A DNA stretch of 44,644 nt, taken from assembly GCA_016867395.1 (NCBI GenBank), contig VGJS01000036.1, positions 1 to 44,644 of the forward strand, given 5' to 3'. This DNA is from Candidatus Handelsmanbacteria bacterium (GTDB lineage: Bacteria; Latescibacterota; UBA2968; UBA8231). The notes beneath the pieces are model-generated. The model was not told where the DNA came from, did not search any database, and worked only from the letters and a program-made list of their open reading frames with translations. The translations under genes were made by a program, and so were the position numbers. Positions 8,298-17,606 of the stretch are shown one piece after another (the first letter of the stretch is position 1; each line of letters opens with the position of its first letter).

Positions 8298-9095
8298 TCA
8301 ATTCACTTTACAGGTCAAACCCCCGTCCACCACCAGCTGGATGCCGGTGATGTATTTGGCCTCGTCGGAGGCCAGAAAGAGGGCGGCGTAGGCCACGTCC
8401 CAGGCGTCGCCCATCCGCTTCATCGGGGCCTGCTGGCTACGGATCTCCAGCATCATTTCGGTGTCCGTGCCGTAGACCTGGCGAGCCAGGCCCTCGATGA
8501 GAGGGGTGTGCATAAGGCCGGGGAGGATGGCGTTGGCGCGGATGTTTTTGGCGGCGTATTCGACGGCGATGCTCTGGGTCAGCTGCAAGATGGCGGCCTT
8601 GGTGGTGCTGTAGGAGAGGTAGGGGATGCCCAGATGGCGGATGCCGGCCACCGAGGAGATGTTGACGATGGCCCCGCCCCCTTGGCGCTCCATGTGGGGC
8701 AGCGCCGCCCGGCAGGTGAGGAACATGCTCTTGAGGTTCACATCCATCACCCGGTCCCAGCTCTCCTCGCTGGTTTCGGCCGTCCCGCCCAGTTCGATGA
8801 TACCGACATTGTTGTGGAGGATATCGACGCGGCCGTAGAGGTCGAGGCAGCGCTGCACCATCCTCTCAACTTGATCGGCCTGGGAGACGTCGGCCTGGCA
8901 GGGGGCGGCGGTGTGGCCTTCTTCTTCGATGATGCGGCAGGTCTGGGCCGCGGCTTCGGCCCTCAGGTCCACGGCCAGCACCTTTGCCCCTTGGCGGGCA
9001 AAGAGGGCGGCCACGGCCTTGCCGTTGCCCCAGCCCGGCCCCGCGGCGCCGGCCCCGGTGACGATGGCCACCTTGTCCTTGAGGCGTTCGCTCAC
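8298..9095 (-). CDS. Short-chain dehydrogenase/reductase (classical SDR)
   Basis: This is a 265-residue NAD(P)-dependent oxidoreductase. The glycine-rich motif is expanded (TGAGAAGPGWGNGKA), NNVG follows the fourth strand, and the catalytic Ser lies in NISSVAG. YLSYSTTKAA carries the YxxxK pair, and the C-terminal GIQLVVDGGLT is typical. An acid (D in VLAVDLRAE) after strand two suggests NAD(H). The start is a GTG at 9095 with AGGAGG upstream; it overlaps the stop of the GltS-like gene (GTGA), so translation is coupled. The substrate is unknown. Confidence 0.9.
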   Translation of the reverse strand: MSERLKDKVAIVTGAGAAGPGWGNGKAVAALFARQGAKVLAVDLRAEAAAQTCRIIEEEGHTAAPCQADVSQADQVERMVQRCLDLYGRVDILHNNVGIIELGGTAETSEESWDRVMDVNLKSMFLTCRAALPHMERQGGGAIVNISSVAGIRHLGIPYLSYSTTKAAILQLTQSIAVEYAAKNIRANAILPGLMHTPLIEGLARQVYGTDTEMMLEIRSQQAPMKRMGDAWDVAYAALFLASDEAKYITGIQLVVDGGLTCKVN

Positions 9096-10444
9096 GGGGC
9101 CTCCTGTCGCAGGGCCGGGGGGAGGGCGGGCCGGGTCCGCAGGGCCCAGGCCAAAAGCCCGGCCCCCAGGCCGGCGCAGACCAGGGCGTAGGTCCAGGCC
9201 AGCCCCTGGCCGATCAACAGGGGCGCCGAGACCAGGCAGACCATCTCCACCGGTCCGATGACCAGGTAGGCCAGGGCGAAGTCGTCGAGCACCCCGCCCT
9301 CGTTGTCCGGGTCCACGGTGCGCAGCAGGGAGATGGCGATGGCCATCACTCCGGTGGCCCAGCCCCAGGTGTAGAGGGCCTTTTCGAACCAGAGCCGGCC
9401 GAAGACCCTGGCCCCCAGGAGGAAGAGGGCCCAGCACAGCGCCACGCCGAAGCCGAAGAGCAGCAGCAGGGGGAGGGCGTAGCGGGCCAGCACCCCCAGG
9501 TCGATGGAGGCGATGCCGAAGACCACCAGAAAGTCCGTGGCCGCCCCGCACAGGCGCGAGGAGGTGCGCGGGTCCACGTAGTGCAGGGCCCCGGTGAGGG
9601 AGAGCAGTTGCCTGGCGAGGACGGCGACGAGGAAGGCGGCGCAGAAACCGGGGAAGGGGGATTTGCCCAGCAGGGCGGCGGCCTGCTGGTTGGCGGCGTA
9701 GCCCAGGTAGGCCAGGGCGGCGACGAGGGCCAGGTGGAAGGTGAGGGTGTCGATGGCCACCGGGGAGAAGGTCTCCTGGCCCAGGGGCCGGCGCCGCTGG
9801 GGATCGACCAGGCCGGTGCGCAGTTCCGGGGGTAGGTGGGCAAAGGGGGAGACGAAACGGGTGATCCGCTTCTGCGCGGCCCAGCTTACCCAGGCCAGTC
9901 CCCCGGCGATGGAGACGAGCAGGCCGGCGGTCACTGCGCTCATGGCCAGGGAGCCGGCCTCGTTCCAGCCGCGCTCGGCAAAGTCGGCGCCGATGGCCGC
10001 CGCGGTCCCCGGTCCACCCACAAAGCCGGCGGCCAGGACGGTGCCGAAGCCCTCGGGCAGGTCGGGCCAGATCCAGCGCAGCAGGGTCAGGCCGAAGAGC
10101 ACCCCCAGGCCCCACTGGAGCAGGATGCAGAGCACGGAATAGGCGCCCAGCTCCACCACGTCGCGGCGGCTGGTGCGGGTGGAGGCGGGGAGCCGGCTGG
10201 CAAAGGGCAGGGCGGCAAAGACGAGCAGGATGAGGATGGCGGGGTACTTGGCGGCGGAGGTGGAGAAGGGGAGGAGGGCGAAGCCGCCGGGACCGAGGGC
10301 GAGGCCGGCGAGGCCGGCCAGGACGCTGGCGGGGACGAAGAGGCGTTGCACGATCACTAGACTGGCGCGCAGCCACTGGCCGGCCAACAGGAGGAGGGCG
10401 GCCAGTCCGAGGTCGATGAAGAGGTCCCACGCGGTGAATGCCAT
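9092..10444 (-). CDS. GltS-like sodium/glutamate-type carrier
   Basis: This is a 450-residue integral membrane protein with about ten or more helices in two halves. The segment AAGFVGGPGTAAAIGADFAERGW matches the pore loop of GltS (ESS family), whose usual form is GFxGGHGTA; Pro replaces His here. GltS proteins are near 400 residues. The ATG at 10444 has GGGGGA upstream. It is the first gene of the operon with an SDR and a D-aminopeptidase, which hints at uptake of an amino acid or an amino-acid-derived acid. Specificity is inferred only. Confidence 0.75.
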   Translation of the reverse strand: MAFTAWDLFIDLGLAALLLLAGQWLRASLVIVQRLFVPASVLAGLAGLALGPGGFALLPFSTSAAKYPAILILLVFAALPFASRLPASTRTSRRDVVELGAYSVLCILLQWGLGVLFGLTLLRWIWPDLPEGFGTVLAAGFVGGPGTAAAIGADFAERGWNEAGSLAMSAVTAGLLVSIAGGLAWVSWAAQKRITRFVSPFAHLPPELRTGLVDPQRRRPLGQETFSPVAIDTLTFHLALVAALAYLGYAANQQAAALLGKSPFPGFCAAFLVAVLARQLLSLTGALHYVDPRTSSRLCGAATDFLVVFGIASIDLGVLARYALPLLLLFGFGVALCWALFLLGARVFGRLWFEKALYTWGWATGVMAIAISLLRTVDPDNEGGVLDDFALAYLVIGPVEMVCLVSAPLLIGQGLAWTYALVCAGLGAGLLAWALRTRPALPPALRQEAP

Positions 10445-10511
10445 TGTCTGCGTCCCCCAGGTCGGGCGGCAAAGATCGCCGGAGCAGGCCTCTCTGTCAA
10501 TCGTAGAGGGG

Positions 10512-10542
10512 TATGACCCTCTACGGGCTTTCTCCAGGCGCT
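10512..10542 (+). repeat. Half copy (5' arm) of the long palindromic intergenic element
   Basis: ATGACCC, CTTTC and CCAGGCGC occur in the same order and spacing as in the 5' arm of the full copy at 21782, with a few differences. No matching 3' arm follows. Instead, its first part pairs with bases just upstream (TAGAGGG with CCCTCTA). It lies 23 bases before a full copy and is probably a deletion derivative. Confidence 0.5.
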
Positions 10543-10564
10543 GGGGTTCCCCTGTCATCGTGTC

Positions 10565-10747
10565 GGGGAGGCAACCCATTCCAGCCTTTCGCCAGGCGCG
10601 CCCATCTCATCCCCTCCACCCCCGCGACGCCCCATACGTTGGGGCGTTGCGTCCCCTCGCTCGCTATCGCTCCTCTACCCGACCCCCAACCACGCGGACT
10701 TCCCAGCTCATCCACCCCCCGCGAAAGGCTTCCAGGGCTGCCTCCCC
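10565..10747 (+). repeat. Long imperfect-palindrome intergenic element, copy A
   Basis: The outer arm GGGGAGGCAACCC (10565-10577) pairs with GGGCTGCCTCCCC (10735-10747), 12 of 13. After an asymmetric internal loop (ATTCC against TCCA), AGCCTTTCGC (10583-10592) pairs perfectly with GCGAAAGGCT (10721-10730). The 128-base pyrimidine-rich interior holds a further perfect stem, ACGCCCCA/TGGGGCGT (10627-10647). The element fills much of the 369-base gap between the divergent gltS-like and sugar-binding-protein genes. No reliable promoter was found in the rest. Confidence 0.8.
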
Positions 10748-10813
10748 TCCGCTTTGCGTATCTGGTAAAATCCCTATGGCGAACCACTAGATGGAGTTGT
10801 AACTTTACCCGCT

Positions 10814-12301
10814 ATGTACAATCGTCTACGCGTTTTGCTGATCTCGCTGGTCCTGGGGCTGGTCTGCCTGGGGGCGCTTTGGCGCTCGGGGGTGGTGTGG
10901 GCCTGGGGGATGAAGGCGGGTTCGGGGCGGCCGGTGCAGTTGAAGGTGTGGGACTGGTGGAGTCCCTCGGCCAACGAGGAGTATGGGGAGTACTTTGCGG
11001 CGGTGGAGAAGGTGTACGAGGAGCGCTATCCGGACGTAGACGTGGTGTTGCAGATCGTGCCCTTTGGCAACTACGTGCAGAAGCTGGCCACCGCGATGGT
11101 GGGCAGCGCCCCGCCCGACGTGTTCCAGTCCTCAGTGTACTGGGCCGAGGGGTTCTACCAGCGGGGGATGCTGTTGTCTTTGGACAGTCTGCTGGCCCAG
11201 GCTGCGGCCGACACAGGAGGGCAGCGGCTGGCCCAGGGGGTTTTTCTGCCCTCGGCCTGGCGGCACAACCACACGGCGGAGGGGAGGGTCTTTGGCATCC
11301 CCCAGATCATCGACGCCCAGTGCCTGATCTGGAACCTCGACCTGCTCGAAAAGGCGGCCCAGGAGGACGAGGAGATCCGCGATCTGTTCGAGCACCTCCC
11401 CGACGGGACCCCCGACTACCAGCGGCTGCACTTCGAGGGGGTGCGGGACTGGGAGCATTTCCGCCGGCTGGTCAAAAAGCTGACGCGGTACGGCCAGGAT
11501 GGCGAGGTGGTGCAGGCCGGCTTTGCAATCAACGCGTACAGCGGCGGGGCCGGGATGTTCCCGCCCTGGCTGGCGGCCAATGGCGGTCGTTTCCAGAACG
11601 AGGCGGGGACGCGGGCGCTCTTTGCCACCCCCAAAGGCGTCGAAGCCCTGGAGTTCATGGCGAGGTTGTATTGGGAGGATAAGGTCTGCCCGCCCTTCCG
11701 CCGGCAGATCGCCGACGGCGAGCTTTTCGAGGAGGGCAAAGTGGCCTGCATCGCCGCGGGCACCTGGACGGGCAAGGACATCATCCGCAATACCCTGGGG
11801 TGGCGGAATTTCGCCAAGACCGCCTTCCCGCCCGGTCCGCGCGGGAGCGGGCAGAAGACCCTGACCTGGGGCAATATGCTGGTGATCTCCCGCAACTGCC
11901 CCAATGTGGAGGCAGCCTGGGAGTACGTGCGCCTGGTCTGCGGCCTGGAGGGTAACCTGCTGCGACTCAAATACCTGGGGTACAACGGCCCGCGCCTGGA
12001 CCTGTACCAGACCCCCCAATGGCGAGAGGCGGCGGCGGCCCGGCCCTACCTGGCCAATGTGCCGCAGATCTGCCTGGCCGGGGACAAGCTGCGCCACACC
12101 GAGATCATCGCCACCGACCACCAGGCCAACCCGGTCTTCGAGACCCTGCTCTTGCGCTATCCCGAGATCGTGGCTGGCCAGGGGCCGTATTCCTCGGTGG
12201 CGGCGGCCCTAAAAGAAGCAGCCGGCAACGTGGACCAGGTGTACGGCCGCTACCACCAGCAGGCCCAGGGCTGGCTGGCCCGGCGCGGGGAGGGGGAGTG
12301 A
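10814..12301 (+). CDS. ABC sugar importer, extracellular solute-binding protein (family 1)
   Basis: This is a 495-residue secreted or membrane-anchored binding protein. A hydrophobic N-terminal segment (VLLISLVLGLVCLGALW) acts as signal or anchor, with no good lipobox. The mature part begins VQLKVWDWWSPSANEEYG and contains PDVDVVLQIVPFGNYVQKL and MVGSAPPDVFQSS, the usual cluster 1 pattern. NMLVISRNCPNVEAAWEYVR near the C terminus is also typical. Its stop overlaps the first permease start (GTGA). It would capture an oligosaccharide or polyol and deliver it to the two permeases. Confidence 0.9.
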   Translation: MYNRLRVLLISLVLGLVCLGALWRSGVVWAWGMKAGSGRPVQLKVWDWWSPSANEEYGEYFAAVEKVYEERYPDVDVVLQIVPFGNYVQKLATAMVGSAPPDVFQSSVYWAEGFYQRGMLLSLDSLLAQAAADTGGQRLAQGVFLPSAWRHNHTAEGRVFGIPQIIDAQCLIWNLDLLEKAAQEDEEIRDLFEHLPDGTPDYQRLHFEGVRDWEHFRRLVKKLTRYGQDGEVVQAGFAINAYSGGAGMFPPWLAANGGRFQNEAGTRALFATPKGVEALEFMARLYWEDKVCPPFRRQIADGELFEEGKVACIAAGTWTGKDIIRNTLGWRNFAKTAFPPGPRGSGQKTLTWGNMLVISRNCPNVEAAWEYVRLVCGLEGNLLRLKYLGYNGPRLDLYQTPQWREAAAARPYLANVPQICLAGDKLRHTEIIATDHQANPVFETLLLRYPEIVAGQGPYSSVAAALKEAAGNVDQVYGRYHQQAQGWLARRGEGE

Positions 12302-13143
12302 TAAACAAAGGCTGGCGGGCGCTGATCCCTTACCTATACCTGGCCCCGGCCCTGAGCCTGGCCCTGATCTTCAGCCTGATGAGCATGGGGATCAGCATGT
12401 GGACCAGCTTCCACCACTTCGACGCCTTTGCCGGCTCCGCCGGGTACGCGGGCTGGGAGAATTATCGCCGCGCCCTCTTTGCCGCCGACAGCTACTGCTG
12501 GCTGGCCCTGCGACACACGGCCTATTATGTGGTGTTGTGCGCGGTAGGGGTGCTGCTCACGGCCCTGCCCCTGGCCCTGCTCTGCCAGAAGGTGCGCTGG
12601 GGCCAGGCTCTTTTCCGCACCCTGTACTTTTTGCCTTCGATCACTCCGGGGGTGGTGCTGGCCCTGGTCTTCTACCATCTCTTTGGGGTGTGGGGCAACC
12701 TATTGGACCAGCCCCGCACGGCCATGCCGGCTTTGGCGCTGATGGGGGTGTGGGCCGGGGCGGGGTACAACATGGTGCTCTTTCTGGCCGGCCTGACCGA
12801 GATCCCCCAGCACCTGTATGACGCGGCCAGAGTGGACGGGGCCAATGCCTGGCAGCAGTTCTGGCATATCACCCTGCCCATGCTGCGCAACACCCTGGTC
12901 TTTGTGGTGGTGATGACCATCATTGGCGCCTTCCAGGTCTTCACCTCGGTCTACATCATGACCAGCGGGGGGCCGGAGCGCAGCACCGAAGTGATCGCCT
13001 ATACCATCTTCCTAAATGCCTTTGCAGTAGCCGGCCAGATGGGCTACGCCTCGGCGGTGGCCTGGCTGCTCTTCGTGGTGGTGGCGGTCTTTGTCGCCAT
13101 CCAGATGCGGGTTTTTCGCTCGCGGAAGGTGTACGATGAATAG
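12298..13143 (+). CDS. ABC sugar importer permease 1 (MalF/UgpA type)
   Basis: This is a 281-residue inner-membrane permease with six predicted helices. The EAA loop that docks the ATPase reads IPQHLYDAARVDGANAWQQF and is followed by HITLPML. The start is a GTG at 12298 preceded by GGGGAGGGGGA and overlapping the binding-protein stop. The gene overlaps the second permease by eight bases. No ATPase gene is present in this operon or anywhere in the window. Confidence 0.93.
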   Translation: MINKGWRALIPYLYLAPALSLALIFSLMSMGISMWTSFHHFDAFAGSAGYAGWENYRRALFAADSYCWLALRHTAYYVVLCAVGVLLTALPLALLCQKVRWGQALFRTLYFLPSITPGVVLALVFYHLFGVWGNLLDQPRTAMPALALMGVWAGAGYNMVLFLAGLTEIPQHLYDAARVDGANAWQQFWHITLPMLRNTLVFVVVMTIIGAFQVFTSVYIMTSGGPERSTEVIAYTIFLNAFAVAGQMGYASAVAWLLFVVVAVFVAIQMRVFRSRKVYDE

Positions 13144-14029
13144 GCGGCTGACACCTCTGGTCGCCCTGCTGCTGATGCTCGCCGGGGCGGTGATCATGGT
13201 CTACCCGTACGCGTACATGGTGGGCTCCTCGCTAAAGACCCGGCGGGAGTTCGCCCAGGACAAGGAGGGGCTGATCCCGCCGCGCTTCGAGGTGGGGGAG
13301 CAGCTCAAACACCGGCGGGGGGAGCCCAGCGCCCTGGACTGGCCGGGGGGAGATTGGCCGCCCTGGCAGAACTACGCCGACGCCATCAGCTTCGGGAAAG
13401 TGGACCGCTACCTGGGCAACAGCCTGATGTATGGGGTGGTCATCACCGCCATGCAACTGCTGCTCGACGTGTTGGCGGCGTATGCCTTTGCGAGGTTCGA
13501 ATTCCGGGGCAAGCGGCTGCTCTTCGGCCTCTTGTTGGCGACGATGATGGTGCCCCCGGCGGTGCTGCTGATCCCCAATTTCCTGGTGGTGCGGGAGCTG
13601 GGCCTGGTGGATACTGCCTGGGGGGTGATGCTGCCGGGCTTTGCCGGGGCCTTCGGGATCTTTCTCCTGCGCCAGGCTTTTCTCAACATCCCCGCCGAAC
13701 TGGAGCAGGCCGCGCGCATCGACGGCTGTGGCAGCACCGGCATCCTCTGGCACGTGATCCTGCCCCTGTCCAAGCCGGCGCTGATCACCCTGGGCCTCTT
13801 CACCTTCATGGGGGCCTGGAACATGTTCGAGTGGCCCCTGGTGGTGCTCAGCGACCACAATTACTATCCGCTGACAGTGGGATTGAGTCTCTTCCGCGCC
13901 GAGACCGGGGCGGACTGGCCGCGCATCTTCGCCGCCAGCACCATGGGGGCGGCCCCGCTGATCCTGCTCTTCCTGGCGGCCCAGCGCTATCTGGTGGGGG
14001 GGATCAGCCTGAGCGGGATAAAGGTCTAG
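13136..14029 (+). CDS. ABC sugar importer permease 2 (MalG/UgpE type)
   Basis: This is a 297-residue permease and partner of the preceding one. It has six helices, a large first periplasmic region rich in charged residues (about 40-85), and an EAA loop with AELEQAARIDGCGSTGILW followed by HVILPLSKPALI. The C-terminal QRYLVGGISLSGIKV is the standard ending. The ATG at 13136 lies inside the end of permease 1. The 108 bases after the stop carry no clear terminator, so transcription may continue into the damaged genes downstream. Confidence 0.93.
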   Translation: MNRRLTPLVALLLMLAGAVIMVYPYAYMVGSSLKTRREFAQDKEGLIPPRFEVGEQLKHRRGEPSALDWPGGDWPPWQNYADAISFGKVDRYLGNSLMYGVVITAMQLLLDVLAAYAFARFEFRGKRLLFGLLLATMMVPPAVLLIPNFLVVRELGLVDTAWGVMLPGFAGAFGIFLLRQAFLNIPAELEQAARIDGCGSTGILWHVILPLSKPALITLGLFTFMGAWNMFEWPLVVLSDHNYYPLTVGLSLFRAETGADWPRIFAASTMGAAPLILLFLAAQRYLVGGISLSGIKV

Positions 14030-14137
14030 CGGGCGGGCTGTAGTTGTTGGGCGGCTGATAATTTTGGAGATTTGTATCTAAGTGGCCCCGCGTTCCATCC
14101 TGCCTCTTCCGCCTTCCTCCAACCGCGGTGGTGACCC

Positions 14138-16433
14138 ATGAAAAAGAAGCTGTTCCCGCTGGCCCTGTGCGTCGCGTTTTGGCTGTTGCCCCGCCCAGGC
14201 AAAGCGGCGGGGGGAAAGGTCCTGCAACTGGACGGGGACCGGGATTATCTGGAGGTGGCGGACGCCCCGGACCTGAACCCGGGCGGCGAATTGACTGTGG
14301 GCGGTTGGTTCCGCGCCGACCGCCTGGAGGCCCCCGAGTACTTCGGCTGGCAGGCGCTCTGCTGAAAGGGGGAGTCGCCCGACCTTCCCTGGGAGAACCG
14401 CGAGTAAGGGCGGTGGCTCAACCGCGAGGGGCGCTTGCATATCACCGCCATGACCGGGGGGTGACAGGTACTGATGCCCATCTCCGACGCGGCGGTGGTG
14501 CAGCCGGGGAGTTGGTACAACTTTGCCCTGGTGATCAGCGCCTCCTGGCAGTACGTGCGCCTCTACCTCGACGGGCAGCGGGTGATCGACGCACGCTTTG
14601 AGGGGCGCGCCCTGCGCTCCACCGTCGGACCGCTGAGCCTGGGCGGCATCCCCGACCGCGACTATTTCCAGGGCGCCCTCGGCGAGGTGGCGGTCTGGAG
14701 CCGGGCCCTGATTGCGGAGGAGATTCAGCAGCAGGCTCAGACCCCCCTGAAGGGCGACGAGAAGGGGCTGGTGGCCTACTATACCTTCGACGCGCTGGAC
14801 GCTGCGGGCATGGCGGTGGCCCTGGCCGGCAGGGGCCATGTCGGCGCACTGAAGGGCGAGGCGCAGTTGGCGGATTGGCCCGGAAACGGGGCGGTGGTGG
14901 CCCTGGTGCCGGCGGAGGAGCAACTCACCAGCAGCGCGGCGGACGCGCTGGTCCTGGCCCTGGGCAGCACCGACGTGGTTGTGCGGCGCACCGCCGTGGA
15001 GGGGCTGGCGCGGATCTCTCCGCTGGAGTATAAGCGGGTGGCGCTGGCGGCGCTGGACAACGTGGACTTTGCCGTGCGCCGGCGGGCCACCCACATTACC
15101 GGACAGCGGCAGGCAGGAGGGGTTCTCGCGCATCATCAGTACAGCCCTGCAGAGCGGGGACTTCGCGGTCCGCCGGGAGGCCGCGGCCATCCTGATCAGG
15201 TCGAGCAAGCCGGCGGTCCCTGAGGTACCTGCGCTTCCTGCGCTTCCGCTGGTTCCCCCGGTGTTGGCCGTGCCCCCTCCGGTCTGCGAGCCCTGGAGTG
15301 CCGATCGGTACCGCGACTGGGAGCAGTACTGGCGCGCCCCCCGGCCGGAGGATCGGGACCTGGAGCCCGAGGGCATGGTGGTGCGTTACAACCGAGTCGA
15401 GGGGGTGTATGCGGGCTGGCGGCTGCCGCGCAACTACCACCCCGGCGAGGGCCTGACCAACTACGGGACCGCCGGCTACGGCCTGAACGCCCGCGTGCTG
15501 CGCTACCAGGCTGGGGTCGAGGTCTTCTTCTTATACAACGCCCCCCAGGCCTGCGACAACCTGATGGCCATGGGCGCCGAGATCCACGAACTGACCGACA
15601 CCCAGGACGGCTGGCTGCTCTCCGAGGAAGAGAACACCGCCGATGCCCTGCTCTGCCACCGCGACTTCTTCGATTACTACCGCCGCGCCGGCTGGAGCCT
15701 GTACTCCTCCCACAACATGGGCGGGGTGCTGCGGTTGACCGGGCGCTACGCCTGCGATGAGTTCGGGTCCCTGGAGAACGAGGTGGAGTGGGGAGTGTTC
15801 GAGAGCCGTTTCGCCCGCCAGTCGTTCCGCCTCAATCCTCCGGTGGAAGAGGTGGAGGTGGCCAGCATTCGGGCTGACGTGCAATTCGACACCCGCAACA
15901 GCCTGGACGAGCCGCACCGGGGATGGTTCATCAACGCCTTCTTCGAGCGGGCCGGCGGGTTCCTCGGCGGCGAGGCGGATTTCAAGCGCTACCTTGGCAA
16001 CCTGCGGCGCTACCAGCCGGTGGGCCACGGCTCGCGGGTGGACCTGCGCCTGCGCCTGGGCACGGCCAAGGGCCTGCTGCCCAGCCAGTACCAGTACGAT
16101 CTGGGAGGTTTCGCCTCCCTGCGGGGATACGGTTTCAAGCAGTTCAGCGGCGACCGGATGGGCCTCTTCAGCGCCGAGTACTGGGTGGACGGAGAGAGGC
16201 AGTGGCCGGGGGATCTGCCGGTGGACGACCTGCTGGTGGGGGCCTTCTGCGATGCCGGCGGCGCCTGGGCCGCTGGCGACCAGGGCGATCCCTTCGACAC
16301 CGGCGATCTGGAGGTGTACAAGAGCCTGGGCTTTGCCTTGCAGTGCGAGAGCACCCGCCTGTACCTGGCGCGCCCCCTGCACGGACCGGACAAAAAGTGG
16401 CGGCTATCCCCGCGCTTCAGCCGCACTTTCTGA
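14138..16433 (+). pseudogene. LamG-HEAT-outer-membrane barrel protein, several nonsense codons and a frameshift
   Basis: Decoded order: signal peptide (MKKKLFPLALCVAFWLLP); LamG/concanavalin-like domain (GGKVLQLDGDRDYLEVAD to LKGDEKGLVAYYTFD); HEAT-like helical pairs (about 14930-15200); a Pro/Val-rich linker; and an Omp85/D15-type barrel with FDTRNSLDEPHRGW and LGGFASLRGYGFKQF, ending in RFSRTF with the terminal Phe expected for BAM substrates. Damage: TGA at 14363, TAA at 14405 and TGA at 14462, all inside the LamG domain with similarity continuing in frame, and a one-base frameshift near 15108. It would bind carbohydrate at the cell surface. The combination of domains is unusual. It sits directly after the sugar importer. 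Confidence 0.78.
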
Positions 16434-16447
16434 CAGAGCAATCGCCG

Positions 16448-17606
16448 ATGGCCGAGACCGCCAAAACCCTGGTACCGCCCGGCGACTGGGGCGCCCAGTT
16501 CCGCTGGTCCTTTGGGGATGCCCGGACCCAGGAGGCACTGCACGAACACCAGCGCGCCCTCCAGGCCCTCGACCTGGTGTACGACAACGACGGGCTATGG
16601 GATTGGGGCGAGCCGCGCGGGGAGGGGCCGCAGATGATCCGCCGGATGGTGGACCACTACGCCCAGGTAGGAGCGCGGGCCCTGGTCTGGGGCTGCGGCA
16701 CCAACCTTGCCTGGAGCTACACCCCCAAGGTGCAGGAAGCCTGGTGCGACCGGGTGCCCCCGACCAGGAGAATCTGAAGGCTCAGGCCCAGCGCCAGCGC
16801 CAGTGGCTCGACGCCGGCACCGATCCCCTGGCCGTGGTGCTGGAACGGGCGCAGGTGCACCGACTGCCAGTGCTGGCCGGCTTCCGCCTCAACCGCTTCT
16901 TCCAGATCTACGGGGTGGAGTCGTGGTACGAGGACAACCCCCAGTTCGTGCTGCCGCCCGACAGCTGCCCGCTCAACCCCCACCAGTAAAGCGTGGACCT
17001 GTCCCGGCCCGAGGTGCGCGAACATTTCGTCCGCCACTCCATCGACGCGGTGGAGCGCTACCCAGTACAGGGGTTGGACCTGGAGTTCATGCGGGCCATC
17101 CCCTTCTTCGCGCGGGGGCAGGTGGCCAAGGCCGCGCATCTGAACGAATTCCTGCGCAAATTGCGGGGGGAGTTGGACCGCATCGGCCGGCAGCGGGGTT
17201 GCCGGCTGGAGTTGTCCATCTGGTCGGGCACGCCTCAGAATTACCGGTTCATCCGCCGGGGGCTTTTCCCGCCGGAGTTCTGCGAACTGGGGTTCCACGG
17301 CATCGACCTCCCCACCTGGATCAAGGAGGTGGCTGGTGGACCGGCTGATGCTCAGCACCTGGTCGGGTGGGGCTGGAAGGCGCGGGGTGCCGGTGGAGTT
17401 GCATCCGTGGGTGGAGCTGGCGCGGGGCAGTGGAACCCAGGTGCTGGGGGAGATCGACAACGCCTGGGAACTGGCAGATCCCCCCAGCCTGCGCGAGGCC
17501 GAGGCGGTGATCCGCCAGACCGCGGCCACCAGCGACGGGGTCTTCCTCTTCAACATCCAGCCCTATGCCCTGGCCCTGATCCTGGAGGGGGCGCGGCAGG
17601 GTTTAG
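16448..17606 (+). pseudogene. Putative glycosidase-like (TIM-barrel) protein, frameshifted
   Basis: The decoded sequence has DLVYDNDGLWDWGEPRGEG, then AGFRLNRFFQIYG, then VDLSRPEVREHFVRHSIDA with YPVQGLDLEFMRAIPFFARG, and lastly GEIDNAW. The 'goes with the last strand, YPVxGLDLEFMR' pattern is that of putative GH-type proteins related to the GHL10 group. Damage: one base lost near 16755, TAA at 16987-16989, one base gained near 17332 (restoring the first frame). The likely end is the TAG at 17604-17606, which is out of the last frame. It follows the LamG-barrel gene by 15 bases and converges on the UroD-like gene. The exact family is uncertain. Confidence 0.6.

Noticed and set aside
8298..10472. 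A 724-codon frame spanning the SDR and the GltS-like gene in a single reading frame.
   Set aside because: Only its 3' third, from the GTG at 9095, encodes a real protein (the SDR). The rest is an arginine/proline-rich shadow of the carrier gene.
10503..10524. GTAGAGGG/CCCTCTAC hairpin as a terminator for either flanking gene.
   Set aside because: It is upstream of both divergent genes and has no U tract. It is better explained as part of the degenerate repeat arm.
10750..10813. A promoter before the sugar-binding-protein gene (TTGCGT with TATGGC, or a TAAAAT box).
   Set aside because: The spacings are 15-16 and 6-7 bases, and the boxes match consensus poorly. A similar TATC-GGTAAAAT string occurs at 20397 but also lacks a usable -35.
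13490..13510. tRNA-like T-loop GGTTCGAATTCC.
   Set aside because: It lies inside the intact permease 2 coding sequence, and no matching acceptor or anticodon stems surround it.
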